Positions 1 through 7,739 of a stretch of DNA of 64,000 nt are shown here, piece after piece. Origin of the DNA: Micromonospora aurantiaca ATCC 27029 (lineage in GTDB: Bacteria > Actinomycetota > Actinomycetes > Mycobacteriales > Micromonosporaceae); assembly GCF_000145235.1 (NCBI RefSeq), contig NC_014391.1, forward strand, positions 3,356,001 to 3,420,000, in the 5' to 3' direction. Position numbers and translations under genes: made by a program. The notes beneath the pieces are model-generated. The model did not search any database, had not been told where the DNA came from, and saw only the letters and a program-made list of their open reading frames with translations. The first letter of the stretch is position 1. Each line of letters starts with the position of its first letter.

Positions 1-44
1 ACGACAGTGCCGACGCTCTCGGTCTTGACCTCCGGTTCCGCCAT
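1..44 (-). CDS. N-terminus of a minus-strand gene cut by the window edge
   Basis: An ATG on the minus strand at 44 reads MAEPEVKTESVGTV before the window ends. A purine-rich AGGGTGA lies about 4 nt upstream of the ATG (around 49-55), a plausible ribosome binding site. The gene would be divergent from pafB with about 100 bp between the starts. Only 14 codons are visible, so no product can be assigned. The plus-strand frame running through this region has no start signal and ends inside pafB, so it is not a competitor. Confidence 0.45.
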   Translation of the reverse strand, partial: MAEPEVKTESVGTV

Positions 45-148
45 GCGATCACCCTATGACCGGTCGATGCCCGCCGCCGGGTGGGAAGACCCCCGCGCCG
101 CGCCGCGCGGGTGCCCGCGCCCGACGCGCGGGCTGCTAGCGTTTGGGC

Positions 149-1147
149 GTGTCCCGGACCCGTACCGAACGCCTGGTCAACCTGGTGATCTGCCTGCTGT
201 CGACGCGACGCTTCCTGACCGCCGCGCAGATCGCCGCGACCGTGCCCGGCTACGAGCACGACCCGGACGACGCCAAGGACCACGAGGCGTTCCAGCGCAA
301 GTTCGAGCGCGACAAGGCCGAGCTGCGTGAGCTGGGCGTGCCGCTGGAGACGGGCACGGCGAGCGTCTTCGACGCCGAGCCGGGCTACCGGATCGCGCCG
401 CGCGCGTACGCGCTGCCCGACATCCCGCTCGAACCGGACGAGGCCGCGGCCGTGGGCATCGCCGCCCGGCTGTGGCAGCACGCCGGGCTGGCCGCCGCCG
501 CGTCGTCGGGGCTGGCGAAGCTGCGCGCCGCCGGCATCGACGTCGACCCGCAGGCGACGCTGGGCCTGGAGCCGATGGTCACCGTCGACCCGGCGTTCGC
601 GCCGCTCACCGCCGCCGCGCGGGACCGGCGCGAGGTCAGCTTCGACTACCGCGTGCCGGACCGGGACGCGCCCACCCGCCGCCGGGTGCAACCGTGGGGC
701 GTGGTCTGCTGGCGCGGCCGGTGGTATGTCGTCGGCCACGACCTGGACCGGGCGGCGACCCGCTGTTTCCGGCTGTCGCGGGTGGTCGGCACGGTCCGGG
801 CGACCGGCGAGCCGGGCGCCTACGAGCCGCCCGCCGGGGTCGACCTGATCAGCCATGTGGCCCGCTGGTCCGGGCCGGTGGAACGCACCGGCCGGGCCAC
901 GGTGCTGGCCACGCCGGGCCGCGCCGCCGGGCTGCGCCGCTGGGCCGTCGAGTGCCAGGCCGGCCCCGACGGCGACCGGCTGGTGCTGCCGTACGCCGAC
1001 GCCGACTACCTGGCCGGCCAGATCGTCGGGTACGGCCCGGACGTCCGGGTCCTGGAGCCACCGGAGGTGCGGGAGGCGGTCATCCAGCGGCTCAAGGAGG
1101 TCGCCGCCCGGCACGACGAGCTGGCAGTGACCGGAGGTGCCCGGTGA
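149..1147 (+). CDS. pafB: PafB, HTH-WYL transcriptional regulator
   Basis: An HTH-WYL regulator of about 332 aa. The N-terminal winged helix (RTERLVNLVICLLSTRRFLT, residues about 4-23) is followed by a WYL domain around residues 135-225 (GVVCWRGRWYVVGHDLDR) and a WCX-type C-terminus. In mycobacteria PafB acts with PafC as a heteromeric activator of the RecA-independent DNA damage response (known for the family). GTG at 149 is preferred over TTG at 143, because a TAGCGT -10-like hexamer at 137-142 would place transcription start at about the GTG, giving a leaderless mRNA. The stop overlaps the pafC start by 4 bp, so the two are co-translated. pafA lies outside the window, if it is linked at all. 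Confidence 0.9.
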   Translation: MSRTRTERLVNLVICLLSTRRFLTAAQIAATVPGYEHDPDDAKDHEAFQRKFERDKAELRELGVPLETGTASVFDAEPGYRIAPRAYALPDIPLEPDEAAAVGIAARLWQHAGLAAAASSGLAKLRAAGIDVDPQATLGLEPMVTVDPAFAPLTAAARDRREVSFDYRVPDRDAPTRRRVQPWGVVCWRGRWYVVGHDLDRAATRCFRLSRVVGTVRATGEPGAYEPPAGVDLISHVARWSGPVERTGRATVLATPGRAAGLRRWAVECQAGPDGDRLVLPYADADYLAGQIVGYGPDVRVLEPPEVREAVIQRLKEVAARHDELAVTGGAR

Positions 1148-2151
1148 CCCGCCCGGCGTCCCGCGCGGGCCGTGCCTCCGCCGACCGGCTGGCCCGGCTG
1201 CTCAACCTGGTGCCCTACCTGCTGGCCCGCCCCGGCATCGAGATCGCCGAGGCGGCGCACGACCTCGGAGTGACCGAGAAGCAGCTCCGGGAGGACCTGG
1301 AACTGCTCTGGGTGTGCGGGCTGCCCGGCTACGGCCCCGGCGACCTGATCGACATGGCGTTCGACGGCGACCGGGTCACCATCACCTACGACGCCGGGAT
1401 CGACCGCCCGCTGCGGCTGACCCCGGACGAGGCCCTGGCCCTGGTGGTGGCGCTGCGGATGATCGCCGAGACGCCCGGCGTGGCCAACCGGGAGGCGGTC
1501 GAACGGGCGCTCGCCAAGATCGAGAATGCCGCCGGTGACCTGGCCGGCGCGCCGGTCGAGGTCCGCCTGCCCGGCGACAGCGCCCGGGTACGCGAGCTGC
1601 GCGCCGCCGTCGAGCGCGGCCGGGCGCTGCGGATCACCTACTACACCCCGGCGCGGGACGAGACCACCGAACGCACCATCGACCCGCTGCGGATGCTGAT
1701 GGTCGGCGGCCGGGCGTACGTGGAGGCGTGGTGCCGCCGCGCCGAGGGGGTACGCCTGTTCCGGGCCGACCGGATCGACGCGGTGACCGAGCTGCCGGAG
1801 CAGGCGGTGGTGCCGCCGCAGGCCCGCCCGCACGATCTCAGCGACGGCGTGTTCCGCCCGTCGGCGGACCTGCCGCTGATCACGCTGCGGATCGGCCGGG
1901 GCGAGCGGTGGATCACCGAATATTATCCGTGCGAGCGGGTCGAGGCCGACGGCGAGCAGTGGCTGGTGTCGCTGCGCGTCACCGACCTCGGGTGGGCCCG
2001 GCGGTTCGTGCTCGGGCTCGGCCCGGAGGTCACAGTCGTGGCCCCGGCCGAGCTGGCCGAGCAGGTACGCGCCCAGGCCGTGGCCGCGCTCGACGCGTAC
2101 GCCACCCCGGCCGGCAGCGCCGACCCGGCAGCCGTCGGCGGCACCCGATAG
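1144..2151 (+). CDS. pafC: PafC, HTH-WYL transcriptional regulator
   Basis: Second WYL-family regulator, 335 aa, starting at GTG 1144 within the GTGA overlap with pafB. The HTH region (residues about 12-60: LARLLNLVPYLLARPGIEIA, then DLGVTEKQLREDLELLWVCG) is followed by a WYL domain at about 155-225 (RITYYTPARDETTERTIDP, RAYVEAWCRRAEGVRLFR). Its partner PafB is directly upstream, matching the conserved actinobacterial pafBC pair that activates mitomycin/quinolone-type DNA damage genes. The C-terminal region ends in an Asp/Ala-rich tail. The family call and pair organisation are secure; the regulon is inferred from mycobacterial homologues. Confidence 0.9.
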   Translation: MTRPASRAGRASADRLARLLNLVPYLLARPGIEIAEAAHDLGVTEKQLREDLELLWVCGLPGYGPGDLIDMAFDGDRVTITYDAGIDRPLRLTPDEALALVVALRMIAETPGVANREAVERALAKIENAAGDLAGAPVEVRLPGDSARVRELRAAVERGRALRITYYTPARDETTERTIDPLRMLMVGGRAYVEAWCRRAEGVRLFRADRIDAVTELPEQAVVPPQARPHDLSDGVFRPSADLPLITLRIGRGERWITEYYPCERVEADGEQWLVSLRVTDLGWARRFVLGLGPEVTVVAPAELAEQVRAQAVAALDAYATPAGSADPAAVGGTR

Positions 2152-2161
2152 GCTGACCGCC

Positions 2162-2410
2162 GTGGTGACGTGGATCGTGCTCGGGGTCGTGGTGTTCGCG
2201 CTGGTCGTACTGGCCCTGGCGATCCGTCCGGTGGTGAGCCGCCTGCCGGGGCTGCGCCGTTCCGCGCTGGCGTTGCAGCGCCGGGCGGTCGAGGCCGAGT
2301 CGCTGCGGTCGGCCGCCGAGCAGTTGCAGGCGCGGGCCGAGTCGCTCCAGGAGCGGGCGGCGGTCGCGCAGGAGCGGATCATGTTGATCAAGGCCAAGCG
2401 CGGCGACTGA
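2162..2410 (+). CDS. Small membrane-anchored coiled-coil protein
   Basis: An 82-aa protein starting at GTG 2162 (or 2165) only 10 bp after pafC, so probably in the same transcript. Residues 3-22 (TWIVLGVVVFALVVLALAI) form one transmembrane helix. The rest is a charged, Ala/Glu/Gln/Arg-rich amphipathic helix (about 35-76, SLRSAAEQLQARAESLQERA) likely to form a coiled coil in the cytoplasm. No domain is recognised. The position between pafC and tatA and the strong codon bias support a real gene. The function is unknown. Confidence 0.7.
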   Translation: MVTWIVLGVVVFALVVLALAIRPVVSRLPGLRRSALALQRRAVEAESLRSAAEQLQARAESLQERAAVAQERIMLIKAKRGD

Positions 2411-2553
2411 TCGACGCCGATCGGCCCGGTGAGCGTCGGCTGCGCGTTCCCGGGCGGTTGCGCGCAGAAATGCGCGGACCTGGACGGTTGACGGGACACT
2501 TCGGGTTGGTCGAAACTTCACCGATCGGGCCCGCACGAGCAGGCCCGCGGGGG

Positions 2554-2581
2554 TGGCAAGCCGCTGCGACACACGTACGAT
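2554..2581 (+). promoter_or_regulatory. Candidate promoter for tatAC
   Basis: TGGCAA (2554-2559) and TACGAT (2576-2581) are separated by 16 bp and lie 45 bp before the tatA ATG. This resembles a housekeeping -35/-10 pair. The gap between the upstream small gene and tatA (2411-2626) otherwise holds nothing recognisable. Confidence 0.35.
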
Positions 2582-2626
2582 GGGCGACGACCCACCCTCA
2601 CCGACACAGAGCGACTGGAGCTTCCC

Positions 2627-2965
2627 ATGGGTGCCCTCAAGCCGTGGCACATCGCCGTACTCGTGGTCGTGCTGATCCTGCTGTTCGGCGCGAAGCGGCT
2701 CCCCGACGCGGCCCGCTCGCTGGGCCGCTCGCTGCGGATCATCAAGGCCGAGACCAAGAGCCTGCACGACGACGACCGCGATCTCGCCGAGAAGGCCGAC
2801 GCGCAGTCCGGCTACCAGCCGCTCCCGCCGCAGCAGGGGCACGTGCAGCAGCAGCCGTACGCCCAGGGCCAGCAGCAGTACGCCCAGCAGCAGCCGTACG
2901 CGCCGCAGCCGCAGCAGCCCGTGGCCCCGCCGGCCGACCCGGTGCAGCGCGTCCGCGAGAACTGA
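2627..2965 (+). CDS. tatA: TatA, twin-arginine translocase pore subunit
   Basis: A 112-aa TatA/E-type protein. It has an N-terminal membrane helix (residues 7-21, WHIAVLVVVLILLFGAKRLP), the FGAKRLPD hinge and an amphipathic helix (AARSLGRSLRIIKAETKSL). The remaining half is a Gln/Pro/Tyr-rich cytoplasmic tail (QQQPYAQGQQQYAQQQPYA) with short repeats, as in many actinobacterial TatA proteins. It oligomerises with TatC to export folded proteins carrying SRRxFLK signals. tatC follows after 21 bp. The GH5 protein in this window has a Tat-like signal and could be a client (inference). Confidence 0.95.
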   Translation: MGALKPWHIAVLVVVLILLFGAKRLPDAARSLGRSLRIIKAETKSLHDDDRDLAEKADAQSGYQPLPPQQGHVQQQPYAQGQQQYAQQQPYAPQPQQPVAPPADPVQRVREN

Positions 2966-2986
2966 TCCGAGAGGGCCTCAACCACC

Positions 2987-3940
2987 GTGGCCTTCGGGTT
3001 GAAGAAGCGCGGCCCGAGCAGCTTCGCGCGCGCGGCCGACGGCTCGATGACGCTCATCGAGCACATCCGTGAGCTGCGCAACCGGCTGTTCCGGGCGTCG
3101 CTGGCGATCCTGGTCGGCTTCGGCTTCGGCATCTGGCTGGCCGAGCCGGTCCGGGTGCTGCTGTCCAAGCCCTACTGCGACCTGCCGCAGTCGTTCGACG
3201 CGGCGACGGGCAAGTGCAAGTTCGTGCAGCTCGGCGTCGCCGACGTCTTCCTGCTGAACCTCAAGATCGGCCTCTGGGTGGGCCTGATCATCGCCGCGCC
3301 GATCTGGCTCTACCAGCTCTGGGCGTTCATCGCGCCCGGCCTGCACCGCCACGAGCGGCGGTACGCGTACGTCTTCACCGCCCTGGCGGCCCCGCTGTTC
3401 GCGGCCGGCGCGGTGCTGGCGTTCTTCGTCACCACCAAGGGGCTCGAGTTCCTGCTCGACATCTCCGGCGACGACATCGCGACCAACCTCGAGGTGACCC
3501 GCTACATATCGTTCGTCACGAACCTGATCCTGCTGTTCGGTGTGGCGTTCGAGTTCCCGCTGATCGTGCTGATGCTCAACTTCGTCGGCCTGGCCAGCGC
3601 CAAGCGGCTGCTGAGCTGGTGGCGGGTGGCGGTGTTCGTGTTCTTCGCGTTCTCCGCCGTGGTCACGCCGACACCCGACCCGTTCGGCATGACCGCGCTG
3701 GCGATCTGCCTCTGCGCGCTCTACTTCGCGGCGGTGGGGGTGGCGTTCATCAACGACAAGCGGCGCGGTCGCGGGCGTGAGGTCTACGCCGGCATCGCCG
3801 ACGACGAGGTGTCACCGCTTGACCTGTCGGACGAGCCGGTGCCCGCCGGCGGCCGGATCGAGGCGTCCGAGCCGATCGGCGCACCCGAGCCGATCGTCGC
3901 CCCGAAGCCGATCGAGCGCCGCTACGACGACATGACCTGA
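2987..3940 (+). CDS. tatC: TatC, twin-arginine translocase receptor subunit
   Basis: A 317-aa TatC with six predicted membrane segments. Family motifs include SMTLIEHIRELRNRLFRA near residues 21-38, FVQLGVADVFLLNLKIGLWV, and FEFPLIVLMLNFVGL. The start is GTG 2987, with a GAGAGGG ribosome binding site at about 2970. A cytoplasmic C-terminal extension (about 260-317) is Pro/Glu/Ile-rich with EPIGAPEPIVAPKPIE repeats. TatC recognises Tat signal peptides and recruits TatA. A perfect terminator hairpin follows. Confidence 0.95.
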   Translation: MAFGLKKRGPSSFARAADGSMTLIEHIRELRNRLFRASLAILVGFGFGIWLAEPVRVLLSKPYCDLPQSFDAATGKCKFVQLGVADVFLLNLKIGLWVGLIIAAPIWLYQLWAFIAPGLHRHERRYAYVFTALAAPLFAAGAVLAFFVTTKGLEFLLDISGDDIATNLEVTRYISFVTNLILLFGVAFEFPLIVLMLNFVGLASAKRLLSWWRVAVFVFFAFSAVVTPTPDPFGMTALAICLCALYFAAVGVAFINDKRRGRGREVYAGIADDEVSPLDLSDEPVPAGGRIEASEPIGAPEPIVAPKPIERRYDDMT

Positions 3941-3958
3941 CCGACCCCGCTCACCGAC

Positions 3959-3991
3959 GGACGCCGTCCCCGCCTCACGGGGACGGCGTCC
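3959..3991 (+). terminator. Perfect 14-bp hairpin after tatC
   Basis: GGACGCCGTCCCCG (3959-3972) pairs perfectly with 3978-3991 around a CCTCA loop, starting 18 bp after the tatC stop. There is no U-tract beyond TCTT. It separates tatC from the convergent BtuF-like gene. Confidence 0.75.
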
Positions 3992-4046
3992 GCGTCTTCC
4001 CAGCCGCCCACCGCCGCCCGCCGAGGACGCTGACGCCCTGTCCCGC

Positions 4047-4120
4047 GCCGATCATGGACTTGGCGCCCCTCGAACGCCCGATATGAGCGGCTTGACCGGG
4101 CCGCAACTGCAAGATCAACG
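4047..4120. repeat. Intergenic GATC palindrome, copy 1
   Basis: Imperfect inverted repeat between tatC and the convergent btuF-like gene. The left arm reads GATCATGGACTTGGCGCCCC from 4050; the reverse complement of the right arm reads GATCTTGCAGTTGCGGCCCG. It belongs to the same architecture as the elements at about 30.9, 43.7 and 52.7 kb, and is the most degenerate of the four. Confidence 0.5.
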
Positions 4121-4153
4121 AGGCTGGGGCGACGGGGCTGGGGCGGTGGGTGG

Positions 4154-5038
4154 TCAGGGGATGTGGCGGGCTGCTTCGGGGTGGGGTGGGGGGACCGCGT
4201 CGGGGTGCAGGATCGCGGCTATAGTCTCGGCGCCGTCGACCAGGCGCGGGCCGGCGCGCACGATCAGCCCGTCCGCGTCCAGCGCCCACACCTGCGCGTC
4301 CGGGAAATGCCCGGCCACCGCGGCGGCCTGCTCGGCCGCGCCGTCGAGACGGAACCCGCACGGCGCCACCAGCACCACCTCGGGGCGGGCGGCCCGCAGG
4401 GCCTCCCAGGTGGTAGGCGTGGACCGGGCGCCGCGATGGGTGGCCACCGGTTCGCCACCCGCGACGTCGACGAGGTCCGGGATCCAGTGCCCGGCGCCGA
4501 ACGGCGGGTCCACCCATTCGACAACCGCGACCCGTGGCCGGGGCCGGCCCGCCACCGCCGCGCCGACCGCCGCGAGCCGGGCGCGCAGGCCGTCGACCAG
4601 CGCCTCCGCGCGGTCCGGCACCCGGGCCGCCGCGCCCACCGCGCGGATCGACTCCAGCACGTCGTCCAGGGTGTACGGATCGAGCGACAGCACGTCGGCC
4701 CGGCATCCCAGGTGCTCCACGGCGTCGGCGACCCGGCCCGAGGGCAGCGCGCAGACGCGGCACAGGTCCTGGGTGAGGATCAGGTCCGGGTCCAGCCCGG
4801 CCAGCGCGCCGGCGTGCAGCGTGTAGAGGTCTGCACCGGCCGCGACCTGCGCCCGGACGTACGCGTCGATGTCGCCGGGACTCATACCCCGGGTGTCCCG
4901 GCCGCCGACGACCACTGTGGTGCCCGACCGGTGGCGGGCGGGCACCTCGCACTCGAAGGTGACGCCGACCAGGTCGTCGCCGAGGCCGAGCGCGTACGCG
5001 ATCTCGGTGGCGGAGGGAAGCAGGGAGACCAGCCGCAT
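4154..5038 (-). CDS. BtuF-like (cobalamin-type) ABC binding-protein homologue
   Basis: About 294 aa of the periplasmic-binding (TroA/BtuF) fold, starting MRLVSLLPSATEIAYALG and including LILTQDLCRVCALPSGRVAD and VEWVDPPFGAGHWIPDLVDVAG. These motifs are typical of actinobacterial 'cobalamin-binding protein' annotations. ATG 5038 is preferred because the family starts at this motif; an in-frame ATG at 5098 would add 20 unconserved residues. There is no signal peptide or lipobox and no permease or ATPase nearby, so it may act in the cytoplasm or be an orphan. The ligand is unproven. It converges on tatC. Confidence 0.75.
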   Translation of the reverse strand: MRLVSLLPSATEIAYALGLGDDLVGVTFECEVPARHRSGTTVVVGGRDTRGMSPGDIDAYVRAQVAAGADLYTLHAGALAGLDPDLILTQDLCRVCALPSGRVADAVEHLGCRADVLSLDPYTLDDVLESIRAVGAAARVPDRAEALVDGLRARLAAVGAAVAGRPRPRVAVVEWVDPPFGAGHWIPDLVDVAGGEPVATHRGARSTPTTWEALRAARPEVVLVAPCGFRLDGAAEQAAAVAGHFPDAQVWALDADGLIVRAGPRLVDGAETIAAILHPDAVPPPHPEAARHIP

Positions 5039-5115
5039 GCCCGCCATCATGCCGGTCGCGCGGACCGCCGCGCCCCGGGGCCGGTCCGGTGCGGACATCG
5101 GGTCGCCCTCGGGCC

Positions 5116-5143
5116 TTGCCGGGACGCCGTACCCGCTTAGACT
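5116..5143 (+). promoter_or_regulatory. Candidate promoter for the cupredoxin-type lipoprotein
   Basis: TTGCCG (5116-5121) and TAGACT (5138-5143) with 16-bp spacing, about 94 bp upstream of the ATG at 5237. This is a good match to an actinobacterial housekeeping promoter. Confidence 0.5.
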
Positions 5144-5236
5144 CTGCTGACTCCGCCGAGCCCCCCGGGCGGTGTGCCGGGGTGCGTCGGCGCCCCGTTC
5201 CGGTCAGCCCGTCTGACCTGCGCTCCGGAGAGCCCG

Positions 5237-5935
5237 ATGAAGAGCCGTACCGCCGCCGTCCTGACCGTCCTCTGCGCGGCCACCGCGCTCACCGCCTGCG
5301 GTGACGACGAGCCCGCGCCGAAAGGCCAGCAGGTGCCGGTGACAGCCACCGACACCAGCTGCGAGGTCACCACCACGCTGTTCACCCCGGGCACCGTCAC
5401 CTTCACCGTTACCAACCGGGGCCGGCAGGCCACCGGGGTCTACGTCTACGGCCGGGAGGGCGACGCCTTCACCAAGGTGATCGCCGAGGTCGCGGACGTG
5501 CCGGCGGGCCGTACCGGTGACCTGCGCGCCTCGCTGCAGACCGGCACGTACGAGGTGGCCTGCAAGCCGGGCCGGCAGGGCGACGGCGTCCGGACCAAGA
5601 TCACCGTCTCCGACGACGGCAACCTCGCCAGCGCCGCCGCCGAGGTGGCCTACGACCGCTCGGTGACGATCGAGCTGACCGACGACGCGATGACCGGCGT
5701 GGACGCCCTGATCGCCGAGCCCGGCGAGAAGATCGCGTTCAAGGTGACGAACAAGACCGCCGGGGCCCGGACGCTGTACGTGCTCAACCCCGAGGGCAAG
5801 CGGGTCGCCGAGATGAAGGCCGGGGCCAACGGCACCGCCGAGACGGTGGTGACGCTGGGCGCGGCGGGGGACTGGTCGCTGAAGGTCAAGGGCGACGGCG
5901 TGCCGTCGGTGAGCAAGCCGCTGGTGGTCCGCTGA
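5237..5935 (+). CDS. Cupredoxin-like (EfeO-type) lipoprotein
   Basis: A 232-aa lipoprotein. The signal peptide MKSRTAAVLTVLCAATALTAC ends in the lipobox LTAC, with the lipidated Cys at residue 21. Two similar beta-sandwich halves follow (about 35-130 and 145-232), with motifs such as FTPGTVTFTVTNRGRQATGV and EPGEKIAFKVTNKTAGARTL typical of cupredoxin_1/EfeO-type domains. The start is ATG 5237; the longer frame beginning at 5174 lacks a signal. There is no peroxidase or permease partner (EfeB/EfeU) nearby, so an iron-uptake role is only possible. The fasciclin gene follows after 119 bp. Confidence 0.7.
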   Translation: MKSRTAAVLTVLCAATALTACGDDEPAPKGQQVPVTATDTSCEVTTTLFTPGTVTFTVTNRGRQATGVYVYGREGDAFTKVIAEVADVPAGRTGDLRASLQTGTYEVACKPGRQGDGVRTKITVSDDGNLASAAAEVAYDRSVTIELTDDAMTGVDALIAEPGEKIAFKVTNKTAGARTLYVLNPEGKRVAEMKAGANGTAETVVTLGAAGDWSLKVKGDGVPSVSKPLVVR

Positions 5936-6008
5936 GGCACAGGGACGTCGATCCGAAGTCGGTCGATCCGGGTGCATCCACCGGGGACGGTCCGGGCGAA
6001 GCAATGGT

Positions 6009-6024
6009 CGTGACGACAGTCACG
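6009..6024. promoter_or_regulatory. Inverted repeat before the fasciclin gene
   Basis: CGTGAC-GACA-GTCACG, 6-bp perfect arms, 31 bp upstream of the fasciclin start codon. It could be an operator, but no cognate regulator is adjacent. Confidence 0.3.
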
Positions 6025-6054
6025 GACCTGGTCGCTTCGACGAAAGGCTCCCCG

Positions 6055-6705
6055 ATGAACATCGCTCGTCTCGCCGCCCGGCTGGCCGTGGGCGCCACCG
6101 CGGCGGCGGTGGCCACCACCGCCGTCGCCGTGCCCGCCCAGGCCGGTGCCAAGCAGCCGGGTACGCGGTCGCTGGCCGCCGTGCTCACCGCCGACAAGAG
6201 CGGCTTCGACCGCAACTCGCGGGACTTCGACGTCCTCACGAAGGCGGTCCTGACGGTGCTGCAGGCCAAGCCGGACTCGCCGGTGAAGGTGCTCACCGAC
6301 GGCACCGTCGCGCTGACCGCGTTCGTGCCGAACGACTACGCGTTCCGCGAGCTGGTGCGGGACATCACCGCCGCGAAGAAGCTGCCCGGTGAGAAGGCCG
6401 CGTTCGAGGCGGTCGCCGGCCTGGGCGTGGACACCGTGGAGGACGTCCTGCTCTACCACGTCGTGCCCGGCGCGACGATCGACCGGAAGGCGGCGCTGAA
6501 GGCCGACGGCGCGGACCTGACCACCGCGCTCGGCGCCACCGTCGAGGTGGACGTGAAGCGCTGCTGGTACGGCCGTGAGGTGCGCCTGGTCGACGCCGAC
6601 ACCAGCGACCGCAACGCGAAGGTGGTGCGGTACGACATCAACAAGGGCAACAAGCAGATCGCGCACGCGGTGGACCGGGTGCTGCGCCCGATCGACCTCC
6701 CCTGA
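6055..6705 (+). CDS. Secreted fasciclin-domain protein
   Basis: A 216-aa secreted protein. The Sec signal peptide (residues 1-30, ending VPAQAGA) is followed by a FAS1 domain with the hallmark TALTAFVPNDYAFREL-type H1 box (about residues 85-100) and the H2 region VEDVLLYHVVPGATI (about 138-152). The ATG at 6055 has a GAAAGG ribosome binding site; an earlier GTG/ATG at 6004 would disrupt the signal. FAS1 domains mediate adhesion to matrix or cell-surface components; the ligand is unknown. A strong terminator follows. Confidence 0.85.
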   Translation: MNIARLAARLAVGATAAAVATTAVAVPAQAGAKQPGTRSLAAVLTADKSGFDRNSRDFDVLTKAVLTVLQAKPDSPVKVLTDGTVALTAFVPNDYAFRELVRDITAAKKLPGEKAAFEAVAGLGVDTVEDVLLYHVVPGATIDRKAALKADGADLTTALGATVEVDVKRCWYGREVRLVDADTSDRNAKVVRYDINKGNKQIAHAVDRVLRPIDLP

Positions 6706-6717
6706 ACCACCCCCGCC

Positions 6718-6748
6718 ACGGCGCCCGGCACCCCCTGCCGGGCGCCGT
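6718..6748 (+). terminator. Perfect 13-bp hairpin after the fasciclin gene
   Basis: ACGGCGCCCGGCA (6718-6730) pairs perfectly with 6736-6748 around a CCCCC loop, 13 bp after the stop codon. Confidence 0.75.
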
Positions 6749-6821
6749 CGGCGTGTGCCGCCCGCCCGCGGCGTGACCTGGCTCTGGTGGGCGGCGCGAG
6801 GCGTGCCGTACGGTGCTCGCC

Positions 6822-7739
6822 GTGACCGCGCACGATCATGTCCCGTCCGGCCCCGTCGCCGTGCTCGCCAACCCGACCGCGGGCCGGGGGCGGCACCGCG
6901 GTCTGCTGCCCGGGATCCTGGAGCGCCTCGCCGGAGCCGGCCGCCCGGTCGAGCTGCTGCGCGCGCGTACCCCCGAGGAGGCGGAGGCGGCGTGCCACGC
7001 CGCGGTCGCCGGCGGCGCCGGGGCGCTCGTCGCGGTGGGCGGCGACGGCACTGTGCACCGGGCGATGCAGGCGGTCGCCGGCACGGCCGTGGCGTTCGGG
7101 CCGGTCCCGGCGGGCACCGGCAACGACTTCGCGATGGAGACCGGCTTCCCGGCCGACCCGACGGCCGCCGTCGAGGTGATCACCGCGGCGCTCGCCGCCG
7201 GCCACACCCGCCCGGTCGACCTGGCGCGGCTGTCCCGGCCCGGCGAGGCGGACCGCTGGTTCGGCGCGGTGCTCGCGGCCGGCTTCGACGCGATCGTCAA
7301 CGAACGCGCCAACCGGATGCGCTGGCCGCGCGGCCCGCGCCGGTACGACCTGGCGATCGTGGTGGAGCTGGCCCGGCTGCGGCCGCGTCGCTACCGGCTG
7401 GTCCTCGACGGGGTGGCACAGGAGGTCGACGCGGTGCTCGTCGCGGTGGGGAACACGGCCAGCTACGGCGGTGGCATGCGGATCTGCCCGGACGCCGACC
7501 CGCACGACGGCCTGCTGGACGTGGTGGTGGGCGGCCGGTTCGACAGGCGCACGCTGATGCGGGTCAAGCCGCAGATCTACCAGGGCACCCACGTCACGCA
7601 CCCGCTGGCGCGCGTCTACCGGGCGCGGACGGTGGAGCTGTCCGCCGACGGCATCACCACGTACGCCGACGGGGAACGCTCCTTCGACCTGCCGGTGACC
7701 GTCACCGCGGTGCCGGCGGCGCTGCGGCTGCTGCGCTGA
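6822..7739 (+). CDS. Diacylglycerol kinase-family lipid kinase
   Basis: A DAGK/sphingosine-kinase fold protein of about 305 aa. The signature motifs are VLANPTAGRGR (about residue 15), the ATP loop VAVGGDGTVHRAM and PVPAGTGNDFAMETG; the last two are the GGDGT and GTGND motifs. The C-terminal domain has VAVGNTASYGGGMRICPDAD and DGLLDVVVG. It probably phosphorylates diacylglycerol or a related lipid at the cytoplasmic membrane face. The start may be GTG 6822 or GTG 6813 (same frame, three residues longer). The 3' end overlaps the convergent EamA gene by 38 bp. Confidence 0.85.
   Translation: MTAHDHVPSGPVAVLANPTAGRGRHRGLLPGILERLAGAGRPVELLRARTPEEAEAACHAAVAGGAGALVAVGGDGTVHRAMQAVAGTAVAFGPVPAGTGNDFAMETGFPADPTAAVEVITAALAAGHTRPVDLARLSRPGEADRWFGAVLAAGFDAIVNERANRMRWPRGPRRYDLAIVVELARLRPRRYRLVLDGVAQEVDAVLVAVGNTASYGGGMRICPDADPHDGLLDVVVGGRFDRRTLMRVKPQIYQGTHVTHPLARVYRARTVELSADGITTYADGERSFDLPVTVTAVPAALRLLR

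Noticed and set aside
7..330. Plus-strand frame at the window start
   Set aside because: Overlaps pafB in another frame and is Arg/Pro-rich. A minus-strand start with a ribosome binding site better explains positions 1-44.
4154..5038. B12 riboswitch near the BtuF-like gene
   Set aside because: The upstream region is only about 200 bp shared with a divergent gene and shows no B12-box-like sequence or multi-helix structure by eye.
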